From contig CABQGZ010000133.1 in NCBI GenBank assembly GCA_902463835.1, positions 1 through 8,108 on the forward strand: a stretch of 8,108 bases of DNA. The letters are read 5' to 3'. Shown piece by piece: positions 1 through 5,848 of this stretch (the first letter of the stretch is position 1; every line of letters begins with the position of its first letter). The DNA comes from an uncultured Lachnospiraceae bacterium (GTDB taxonomy: Bacteria; Bacillota; Clostridia; Lachnospirales; Lachnospiraceae). Both the position numbers and the translations under genes were made by a program. The notes beneath the pieces are model-generated. The model did not search any database. It was not told the DNA's origin and saw nothing but the letters and a program-made list of their open reading frames with translations.

Positions 1-994
1 CTTCCATCCAAAGGGTCGAAGTGAAATACAAAGCCTTCCCATTTGTTTCTTCCAGGACGATCTGCTGCTGCTTTTTGATAGCGCCGCCGATAAACGCACC
101 GTAAGACCGAAGCTCTTCTTCGGTGGGGGTATCCTCTTCCCATACGGGACGGTCCGCCTTCCCTCTCAATCCCACTTGCCAGACGACGTTGTCGTACTGC
201 GCCCACAGTTTCACATAGTAACGCCACGCCTCTTCCAACAGTTCGGGATTTTGAATATAAGAATACTCCCCGGCTTTTCCGAATTTTTTGCAATAATTCT
301 CCAACGTAAAATGAGATAATCCCAAGGGCTCCAAATGGTGTTGGGACAAATAAATCCCCCGTCTTGCAACCCGATCCGCCAACAGTTTCTCCGGCGGATT
401 ATCAATATCCAGAAAAGAAGCGGGAATTACCAGATTCATTCTCAGGCGCAGTACGGTTTCAACCACCATATCCATAACGTCAGAGGATACGGTGAGCCCA
501 TAATACGCATAATTTATGCGGCGTAACCCGCCGCCATCCTTCCAGCCGGTAAGAAGATCCTCGTCATTGATAAAAACACCGCGGAATCCGAAGCTGACGG
601 AATGTTCTGAAATCTCCAATTCATCGATTTCTAAAAAATCCCGCTTTTTGACAGGGAGATCGTTAAAAAGATAGCAGGGATCGATTCCCAAAACTTTTTC
701 TGAAAAGGTATAGATTCCCCACATCGTTCCCAGATAGGTATTTGCTGAAATGCGGATCACATCACCGCTGCTCCGGATCGAGAAAGACTCGTCTTCCAGA
801 GGATCGGCGACAGAGCTGTTGTTTTCTTCAATAACAATACAATAGCTGCACTCCGTATTCACGTATTCTGGCAGGACAGAATCGCGGCTGATCCTTGCAA
901 AGTCCTGTCTCAGGTCTTCGACGGCAATTTGAATATAAGGGTTCTTGTTTTTGACACAAAGGGGAATACAGCAAGACGTATTAAAAAGAATCAT
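1..994 (-). CDS. GH115 family alpha-glucuronidase-like glycoside hydrolase, N-terminal part (3' end outside window)
   Basis: Reading the minus strand from ATG at 994-992 gives 331 open codons running off the left edge. A GGAGG ribosome site lies at 1009-1005. The protein resembles glycosyl hydrolase family 115, whose members remove glucuronic or 4-O-methylglucuronic acid from xylan side chains. Visible family-like motifs are an N-terminal IAVEDLRQDFARIS (23-36), FRGVFINDED (137-146), SQHHLEPLG (217-225, the counterpart of the family's SHHEPMG) and WQVGLRGKADRPVW (272-285). Family members usually have roughly 800-950 residues, so over half is missing here and catalytic completeness cannot be judged. 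There is no signal peptide, which suggests a cytoplasmic enzyme acting on imported oligosaccharides. The gene is divergent from the two-component operon. The family call is from motif memory, not a search; substrate is inferred. Confidence 0.8.
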   Translation of the reverse strand, partial: MILFNTSCCIPLCVKNKNPYIQIAVEDLRQDFARISRDSVLPEYVNTECSYCIVIEENNSSVADPLEDESFSIRSSGDVIRISANTYLGTMWGIYTFSEKVLGIDPCYLFNDLPVKKRDFLEIDELEISEHSVSFGFRGVFINDEDLLTGWKDGGGLRRINYAYYGLTVSSDVMDMVVETVLRLRMNLVIPASFLDIDNPPEKLLADRVARRGIYLSQHHLEPLGLSHFTLENYCKKFGKAGEYSYIQNPELLEEAWRYYVKLWAQYDNVVWQVGLRGKADRPVWEEDTPTEEELRSYGAFIGGAIKKQQQIVLEETNGKALYFTSTLWME

Positions 995-1046
995 ATGTCA
1001 CTTTCCTCCGTTTTCTGCTTTTATGAATGCTGCCATTCTTTGTTTC

Positions 1047-1075
1047 AGTATGGCACAAAAAGCATCGGGAATCAA
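1047..1075 (-). promoter_or_regulatory. Sigma-A-type promoter of the GH115 gene
   Basis: On the minus strand, TTGATT (1075-1070) is followed after exactly 17 nt by CATACT (1052-1047), with a TGC extended -10 element directly before the -10. Transcription would begin near 1040, leaving a leader of about 45 nt before the ATG at 994. Each hexamer differs from consensus at one or two positions. No experimental support is visible. Confidence 0.6.
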
Positions 1076-1155
1076 TGACATATACGACAAACTTTAACAC
1101 GATCTGATCATTTCTTCTTTTTTTACATTTTCTTGCAGACTTTTCCCCGGATATC

Positions 1156-1164
1156 TGTTATACT
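1156..1164 (+). promoter_or_regulatory. Extended -10 promoter of the two-component operon
   Basis: TGTTATACT fits the extended -10 pattern TGnTATAAT with one mismatch. There is no good -35 at 16-18 nt; TTGCAG at 1133-1138 lies 20 nt away. An extended -10 can work without a good -35, often with an activator. The start site would fall near 1171, directly in front of the palindrome at 1173-1200. Confidence 0.5.
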
Positions 1165-1172
1165 GTAGACAG

Positions 1173-1200
1173 GGCTGTTGTATTCTAGAATATGACAGCC
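1173..1200 (+). repeat. 28-bp near-palindrome in the leader of the response regulator gene (operator or RNA hairpin)
   Basis: The outer arms GGCTGT (1173-1178) and ACAGCC (1195-1200) flank a perfect 12-bp palindrome TATTCTAGAATA (1181-1192). Only the TG dinucleotides at 1179-1180 and 1193-1194 break the symmetry. In RNA these would still pair as two G-U wobbles, giving a 12-bp stem with a CUAG tetraloop. No U-run follows, so this is not an intrinsic terminator. It sits about 20 nt ahead of the ribosome site, at the predicted transcript 5' end. A dimeric repressor or autoregulator site, or a 5' stabilising hairpin, would both fit. Confidence 0.6.
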
Positions 1201-1218
1201 GGGAATGCGGAGAATTTT

Positions 1219-1223
1219 AGGAG
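1219..1223 (+). promoter_or_regulatory. Ribosome binding site deciding the response regulator start
   Basis: AGGAG ends directly before the upstream ATG at 1224, too close for that codon to be used. It lies 9 nt before the ATG at 1233, which is a normal distance. The shorter protein also begins MIRILIVEDD, as OmpR-family receivers typically do. Confidence 0.8.
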
Positions 1224-1232
1224 ATGATACAC

Positions 1233-1892
1233 ATGATACGAATTTTAATCGTGGAGGACGATGCAAATATAGCCAAGCTGATCGAGGCTACCGTAGCCAT
1301 CGGCGGTTACGAGGGCGTGGTGTGCGGCAACGGTGCGGAAGCCTTCCGGAAGATGGAGAATGAGGATTACGACCTGATCCTTTTGGACGTGATGCTGCCT
1401 GACATGAGCGGATTTGAGATCATGCGCAGCCGCACCAAGACCAGCACACCCGTGATTTTTATCACGGCTAAGCAGGAACTGACCGACAAGGTGCGAGGGT
1501 TGCGTCTGGGTGCCGAGGACTATATTGTAAAACCCTTTGAGGCCATGGAGCTGTTGGCCAGGATCGAAGTGATCTTGAGAAGAGTCCAGAAGACAGTGGA
1601 GACTTATGAGTACGGCGATATATTTGTAAATATCGAGGAGCACACCTGCAAACGGAAAGATAAACTGGTCTATCTGACACCGAAGGAATTTGAAGTGCTG
1701 GTATTCTTCCTGCAGCATAAGGATGTTGCGGTATCCAGGGAGCGGCTTTTAAGCGCTGTGTGGGGCTTTGAATACGAAGGGGAGACAAGGACCATAGACA
1801 TACACATTCAGCAGCTGAGAAAGAAACTGGGCTTAAAGGAACATCTTGTAACCATCCCTAAGCTGGGATATCGATTGGAGAGTTTGAAATAG
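1233..1892 (+). CDS. OmpR/PhoB-family response regulator transcription factor
   Basis: A 219-residue DNA-binding response regulator. The receiver domain (about 1-115) has the acidic pocket E8-D9-D10, the phosphoacceptor D52 in LLDVMLPDMSG, the switch Thr T78 in FITAK and K100 in the VKPF motif. The C-terminal winged helix (about 125-217) shows LTPKEFEVL, SRERLLSAVWG and the recognition region RTIDIHIQQLRKKLG, then the wing sequence IPKLGYRLE. Length and all key residues are normal, so it should be a functional phosphorylation-controlled activator or repressor. The start at 1233 is chosen from the ribosome site. The stop codon abuts the ATG of the histidine kinase, its evident partner. It may bind its own leader palindrome, but that is inference. 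Target genes and stimulus are unknown. Confidence 0.95.
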   Translation: MIRILIVEDDANIAKLIEATVAIGGYEGVVCGNGAEAFRKMENEDYDLILLDVMLPDMSGFEIMRSRTKTSTPVIFITAKQELTDKVRGLRLGAEDYIVKPFEAMELLARIEVILRRVQKTVETYEYGDIFVNIEEHTCKRKDKLVYLTPKEFEVLVFFLQHKDVAVSRERLLSAVWGFEYEGETRTIDIHIQQLRKKLGLKEHLVTIPKLGYRLESLK

Positions 1893-3335
1893 ATGAAGCT
1901 TTGGCAGAAGATTTTTCTATATACGTTGATGCTGGTAATGCTCGCTGTGAGTATTACCAGTATTTTGCTGTTAAAAAACAGCTTTCAACTGGCTCTGGAT
2001 CAGAAAAAGGAGGCGGCATATGCGGAGCATGATTATCTGATCAGCAATTTCAAGAGCATGCTGCTGTCGGAACGGCTGCGCCAGAACATGCTTCTGATGG
2101 AGAGCGACCGGGTCGTGGAATATATGGAAAGAACCTTCGGTGCGGAGAATATCAAGACGGGCATCTCCTTCTATGATAAAAATCAGAATCTGGTGTATCG
2201 GAATCTGGAGCTGGCCTCCAGGAACAACACAGGCGTAGCCGAGGATACATTGCTGGATACGGTGGCGGAATCCGGGGACAGCTATATGCAGACAAGGGGA
2301 CAGTATCTGTATATCTTGTCGAAGGAATCGCTGGAGAACAATAGCTATTATTTTCTTACGATCACCGATATGAATGATGTGTTTACCATGCATCAGGGGA
2401 TGCTGGGCAGCGTCCGCAATATCAGCATGGTATGCGCTGTGGTGATCGCGGCGTTTCTGTTGATTGTGGTGAAGCTTCTGCTGGGGCCGCTGCAGGTCAT
2501 CAATGCGGGGACAAGGGCCATCGCCCAGGGAGAGTACGAACGGCGTGTGCCGGAGCGAGGGCGGGATGAGCTCTCAGAGCTGGCCCGGAATATGAACCGG
2601 ATGGCTCTGGCGGTGGAAGAGAATATCCGGGCCCTTGAGGATGTGGCGGAGGACCGAAAGCGTTTTATCGATAATCTGTCCCATGAGATGAAGACGCCGC
2701 TGACCTCCATCCTGGGGTTTTCGGATCTGCTGCTGATCAAGAGCGACATGGATCCGGAAAAGCGGATGGAATACATCCATATTATTAAGGAGGAGGCCAG
2801 CCGGATGCGCACCCTGTCCGGAAAGCTGATGGAGATGATCACCGTAGGGGAGGCCAACGTGGACTGGCGGAATGAGGATGTGCAGACCTTGTTCGCCGAG
2901 ATTGGAGCCTCCCTGGATGTGGTGGCCAAGAGTCATGGAATTCATCTTGTATGTACCTGTGAAAAGGGAAAATTGTGGATGGATCGGGAATTGATCAAAT
3001 CCCTGGTCTACAACCTGACAGACAATGCCATGAAGGCCTCCGGGGAGGGAACACAGATTTACATCTGCGGCTGGTTTGAAAAGGGAATCTTCTTCTTCAC
3101 GGTAAGGGATCAGGGGATTGGTATTCCCAAGGAGGAGATTGAGAAGATCACCCAGGCTTTTTACATGGTGGATAAGGTTCGGAGCCGTGCCAGCGGAGGC
3201 GCAGGCCTGGGGCTTGCGCTGTGTGTGGAGATTGCAAAGCTGCACCGGGGAAATATAAGGATTGAAAGTGAGCCAGGGCACGGTACGATGGTGACAGTAC
3301 GTTTGAGAGGGGGAATGAACGATGAAGAATATTAA
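1893..3335 (+). CDS. Membrane sensor histidine kinase with HAMP domain
   Basis: A 480-residue kinase that would phosphorylate the regulator encoded directly upstream. A first membrane helix lies at about 5-27, an extracellular sensor region of about 145 residues follows, and a second helix lies at about 177-199. A HAMP linker (about 198-250) leads into the HisKA dimerisation helix with the H-box FIDNLSHEMKTPLTSILGF, phospho-His H264. The ATPase domain has the N-box NLTDNA (N374, N378), the G1 box VRDQGIGIP (D406), an F-box region at AFYMVDK (422-428) and the G2 box GGAGLGLAL (435-443). All catalytic motifs are intact. I recognise no named sensor domain in the extracellular part. GGAGAG at 1877-1882, inside the regulator gene, is the ribosome site. 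The 3' end overlaps the next gene by 14 nt, which suggests translational coupling. Confidence 0.95.
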   Translation: MKLWQKIFLYTLMLVMLAVSITSILLLKNSFQLALDQKKEAAYAEHDYLISNFKSMLLSERLRQNMLLMESDRVVEYMERTFGAENIKTGISFYDKNQNLVYRNLELASRNNTGVAEDTLLDTVAESGDSYMQTRGQYLYILSKESLENNSYYFLTITDMNDVFTMHQGMLGSVRNISMVCAVVIAAFLLIVVKLLLGPLQVINAGTRAIAQGEYERRVPERGRDELSELARNMNRMALAVEENIRALEDVAEDRKRFIDNLSHEMKTPLTSILGFSDLLLIKSDMDPEKRMEYIHIIKEEASRMRTLSGKLMEMITVGEANVDWRNEDVQTLFAEIGASLDVVAKSHGIHLVCTCEKGKLWMDRELIKSLVYNLTDNAMKASGEGTQIYICGWFEKGIFFFTVRDQGIGIPKEEIEKITQAFYMVDKVRSRASGGAGLGLALCVEIAKLHRGNIRIESEPGHGTMVTVRLRGGMNDEEY

Positions 3336-4242
3336 ATCCCTTCTGGTTACAGCGGTGAGCGCGCTTTTGATTCTTGGTGTGGGCTATGCTGGGATAATCT
3401 GGTGCGGAGAACTAATATTAAAGACATCCCAGGAGCCGGTGCTTATCGGGGAGGCTGGCACAAGAGTCAATCCTTTTTACTCCAGGCTGGAGAATGATAT
3501 TCAGCTGTCGCCCTGGAACCTGTATCCCACTGTCGGCAGCGCAACGGTCGGAGATGAGACGGAGAAGCTCGTCTACAATCCGAATGTGGAAAATATATTC
3601 TATGGGCTGATTGCCATGGCGGCCAATGTGGACAATCAGGAGGTGATCCACTGGTATACGGAGCAGGAGAAGACAATCCTGGGCAGTATGATTGGCGGGG
3701 AGCTGGACGGAGAGCCGGTAGCTATCTTTTTTTATGATGAGGTCATTCGCTTGAATGGGAAAGCGTACCGCGTGAAAATATCCTGCAGCGAGGTGCGTAT
3801 CTATTCCTTTTCGTGTATTCAAAGCAGAGAGAATGATATCCGGGAGACGAAGCAGTGGGACAGGAACAAGGAGAAGTTGATAAAGGGGCTCAAGGAAAAC
3901 AGTATTCTTATAGAAATGATGCAGAGTTCCATGCAGGAAATCAACAGTCTCATGAGTGTGGGAGTTGATTGGGAGGTCTACGTAGCGTGGTATAAGGCCT
4001 ATCAGAAATATATGGGGGATATGGGCTCTTCGGGGGAGACTGTCATCGTGGAGGAAGAAAAGAAAAGTAAGCAGTGGACGATCTATGGCAAGGAAGATGA
4101 AACGGAACAGGAAAGCATGGAGATAAGGGTCCTGGAACTAGAGGACAGCATACTTTTGATGCTGGGGGCAGATTCCCGGGTGGCGATTTATTACGATGTG
4201 ATCGAGCAGCAGGTGGCAGGATTCCACTTTTTAACGTATTGA
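3322..4242 (+). CDS. Single-pass membrane-anchored protein of unknown function, third gene of the two-component operon
   Basis: A 306-residue protein I do not recognise. One hydrophobic segment (about 5-28, SLLVTAVSALLILGVGYAGI) is either a signal peptide or a signal anchor. The residues before C28 (IIW) do not form a good lipobox, so lipoprotein status is unlikely. The remainder is soluble, acidic and would lie outside the membrane: a predicted mixed alpha/beta part (about 45-165), a helical charged part (about 168-235), and a Glu/Lys-rich stretch (245-266) before a final beta-like section. The start lies 14 nt inside the kinase gene, with a purine-rich GAGAGGGGG site at 3305-3313. Its position after a regulator and kinase suggests an accessory that modulates or is controlled by the kinase, as YycH and YycI do for WalK. 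That is an inference from arrangement only. Confidence 0.85.
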   Translation: MKNIKSLLVTAVSALLILGVGYAGIIWCGELILKTSQEPVLIGEAGTRVNPFYSRLENDIQLSPWNLYPTVGSATVGDETEKLVYNPNVENIFYGLIAMAANVDNQEVIHWYTEQEKTILGSMIGGELDGEPVAIFFYDEVIRLNGKAYRVKISCSEVRIYSFSCIQSRENDIRETKQWDRNKEKLIKGLKENSILIEMMQSSMQEINSLMSVGVDWEVYVAWYKAYQKYMGDMGSSGETVIVEEEKKSKQWTIYGKEDETEQESMEIRVLELEDSILLMLGADSRVAIYYDVIEQQVAGFHFLTY

Positions 4243-4266
4243 CACATTTGGATAGATGGATATAAT
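4239..4266 (+). promoter_or_regulatory. Consensus sigma-A promoter of clpX
   Basis: TTGACA (4239-4244) and TATAAT (4261-4266) both match the consensus exactly, with a 16-nt spacer. The -35 overlaps the TGA stop of the preceding gene (4240-4242). Transcription would start near 4273. A strong AGGAGA ribosome site (4288-4293) lies 6 nt before the clpX ATG. There is no terminator between the upstream operon and clpX, so read-through may add to this promoter. Confidence 0.85.
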
Positions 4267-4299
4267 GAATATAAGACTGTCCATAGAAGGAGATTTTTC

Positions 4300-5718
4300 A
4301 TGTCAGAAAAAGAAATTACGTCGGAAGTGACGGAAGCAGACGAAGATAACAAGCCAAAAGACGATTATGAAGATGTATGCTATATGTGCCGAAGACCTGA
4401 GCGCAAGGCAGGAAAGATGATTAAGATACCCAATAATATCTGCATCTGTTCAGACTGTATGCAGAAGACCTTTGATACTATGAACCAGGCAGGATTTCCC
4501 ATGGGAGATATGATGAGCATGGGGCAGATACCGAACATCAGCATGATCAATCTGGCGGATCTGCAGGGGATGGGGATGATGCCACCGCCTCAGAAGCTGA
4601 AAAAGAAGAAGCCCAAGGAGGAGAAGCAGGAGAAGCCGGTATTGGATATCAAGGCCATTCCCGCTCCACACAGGATCAAGGCAAGCCTGGACGAATATGT
4701 GGTGGGACAGGAGCATGCCAAGAAGGTGATGTCCGTGGCGGTATATAACCACTATAAGCGGGTGGCAGCGGATCAGTTGGATGGTATTGAGATTGAGAAG
4801 TCCAACATGCTGATGATCGGGCCTACCGGAAGCGGCAAGACTTATCTTGTGAAGACCCTGGCAAGACTTCTCGATGTGCCACTTGCTATTGCGGACGCTA
4901 CCTCCCTGACGGAGGCCGGGTACATAGGCGATGACATTGAGAGTGTGGTATCCAAGCTGCTGGCAGCGGCGGACAACGATGTGGAGAAGGCGGAGCACGG
5001 AATCATTTTTATCGATGAGATTGACAAGATTGCCAAGAAGAAGGATACACATCAGCGGGATGTCAGCGGAGAGTCTGTGCAGCAGGGAATGCTGAAGCTT
5101 CTGGAGGGGGCAGAGATTGAAGTGCCCGTTGGCGCCAACAGCAAGAACGCCATGGTGCCTCTTGCAACTGTGAATACGAAGGATATTCTGTTTATCTGCG
5201 GCGGCGCATTTCCGGATCTTACGGATATTATCAAGGAGCGGTTGAACAAGCATGCAGCTGTCGGATTCCGGGCAGATCTGAAGGATAAATATGATAAGGA
5301 AGAAAATCTGCTGCATCGGGTGGCGGTGGAGGACATTCGCAAATATGGCATGATTCCCGAATTTCTGGGGCGTCTGCCTATCATCTTTACCCTGGATGCG
5401 TTGACGGAGGATATGATGGTTCGCATTTTAAGCGAGCCAAAGAATGCCATTATCCGGCAGTATCAGAAGCTGCTGGCGCTGGATGAGGTGCAGCTGGAGT
5501 TTGAGGAGGATGCGCTTCGGGCCATTGCGAAAAAGGCCAGGGAAAAGGACGTGGGTGCCAGAGCGCTTCGGGCCATCATTGAGGAGTTTATGCTGGATAT
5601 TATGTATGAGATTCCGAAGGATGACAATATTGGAAAGGTCCTGATCACGAGAGCTTATATTGAGAATACCGGGGGACCAGTTATCACCATGCGGGGGTAT
5701 CAGGCGCTGCCGGGATAG
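4300..5718 (+). CDS. clpX: Divergent ClpX-type AAA+ unfoldase with Met-rich linker and altered RKH loop
   Basis: A 472-residue ATP-dependent unfoldase that would feed substrates to the ClpP peptidase. The N-terminal zinc domain has C27, C30, C50 and C53. A linker follows (about 57-119), rich in Met (nine between 60 and 100) and then Lys, about 44 residues longer than in E. coli ClpX. The AAA+ core begins near IPAPHRIKASLDEYVVGQE. It shows Walker A GPTGSGKT (174-181), pore loop GYIG (207-210; usually GYVG), Walker B IIFIDE (235-240), DVSGESVQQGMLKLLEG (254-270), arginine finger R358 in PEFLGRLP and sensor 2 GAR (419-421). The ClpP-docking tripeptide is VGF (321-323; IGF in E. coli). The normally conserved GGRKHPQQEF loop reads GANSKNAMVPLA (278-289), so the RKH residues are missing. 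No clpP or tig is adjacent. It is probably a ClpX paralogue; ClpP partnership is inferred. Confidence 0.9.
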   Translation: MSEKEITSEVTEADEDNKPKDDYEDVCYMCRRPERKAGKMIKIPNNICICSDCMQKTFDTMNQAGFPMGDMMSMGQIPNISMINLADLQGMGMMPPPQKLKKKKPKEEKQEKPVLDIKAIPAPHRIKASLDEYVVGQEHAKKVMSVAVYNHYKRVAADQLDGIEIEKSNMLMIGPTGSGKTYLVKTLARLLDVPLAIADATSLTEAGYIGDDIESVVSKLLAAADNDVEKAEHGIIFIDEIDKIAKKKDTHQRDVSGESVQQGMLKLLEGAEIEVPVGANSKNAMVPLATVNTKDILFICGGAFPDLTDIIKERLNKHAAVGFRADLKDKYDKEENLLHRVAVEDIRKYGMIPEFLGRLPIIFTLDALTEDMMVRILSEPKNAIIRQYQKLLALDEVQLEFEEDALRAIAKKAREKDVGARALRAIIEEFMLDIMYEIPKDDNIGKVLITRAYIENTGGPVITMRGYQALPG

Positions 5719-5735
5719 CAGCGGTGCCAGGCTGC

Positions 5736-5756
5736 AGGCAGATGGAAGATCTGCTT
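5736..5756 (+). other. Small hairpin after clpX, weak terminator candidate
   Basis: AGGCAGAT (5736-5743) can pair with ATCTGCTT (5749-5756) around a 5-nt loop, with one G-U pair. Only three T residues follow, so termination would be inefficient at best. It may simply limit read-through from clpX into the protease gene or protect the 3' end. Confidence 0.25.
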
Positions 5757-5785
5757 TGACGGAGCCAGGCGTCATCTGATTTGTG

Positions 5786-5815
5786 GAATAGGCAAGGCGG
5801 CTGCTTCATAGAATA
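5786..5815 (+). promoter_or_regulatory. Possible sporulation (sigma-E/sigma-K-like) promoter for the Csp-like protease
   Basis: CATAGAAT (5807-5814) matches the B. subtilis sigma-E -10 consensus CATACAnT at all but one position. GAATAGG (5786-5792), 14 nt upstream, matches five of seven positions of the sigma-E -35 kmATATT. CATAGAATA (5807-5815) also fits the sigma-K -10 CATAnnnTA. The start site near 5822 gives a short leader to the ATG at 5849. No good sigma-A promoter is visible in the clpX-protease gap. The consensus was applied by eye and is short, so chance is possible. Confidence 0.4.
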
Positions 5816-5839
5816 GTTTGAGAGTTGTCGTTTGAAAAT

Positions 5840-5843
5840 GGAG
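5840..5843 (+). promoter_or_regulatory. Ribosome binding site deciding the protease start
   Basis: GGAG lies 5 nt before ATG 5849. The alternative TTG at 5825 has only a GAG sequence directly against it and would lie almost at the predicted transcript 5' end. An in-frame TGA at 5819 rules out any start further upstream. Confidence 0.6.
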
Positions 5844-5848
5844 TGGCG

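Noticed and set aside
335..526. Short plus-strand open frame inside the GH115 region
   Set aside because: The minus-strand reading of the whole 1-994 stretch is open and family-like, so this short frame is a shadow.
1076..1089. Imperfect TGACATATACGACA dyad upstream of the GH115 -35 as an operator
   Set aside because: Two of seven pairs fail and the centre is the common TATA; not distinguishable from chance without comparison to relatives.
1133..1138. TTGCAG as -35 box for the two-component operon promoter
   Set aside because: The spacer to TATACT is 20 nt, too long; the extended -10 element explains the promoter better.
1224..1232. Upstream ATG as response regulator start
   Set aside because: The AGGAG site directly touches this ATG; the ATG at 1233 has proper spacing and gives the standard receiver N-terminus.
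2574..3281. 235-codon minus-strand open frame opposite the histidine kinase
   Set aside because: Antisense to the conserved HisKA and ATPase motifs; no start signal and no recognisable protein features.
4450..5316. 288-codon open frame on the minus strand opposite clpX
   Set aside because: It lies wholly inside a strongly conserved ClpX coding sequence, its translation has no family character and no ribosome site was seen; it is a by-product of codon bias.
5756..5784. TTGACG as -35 of a sigma-A promoter before the protease gene
   Set aside because: No acceptable -10 hexamer at 16-18 nt spacing; the nearby sequence ATTTGT is too far from TATAAT.
5825..5848. TTG start giving eight extra residues on the Csp-like protease
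   Set aside because: Rare start codon without a properly spaced ribosome site; ATG 5849 has GGAG 5 nt upstream. Not excluded, only less likely.
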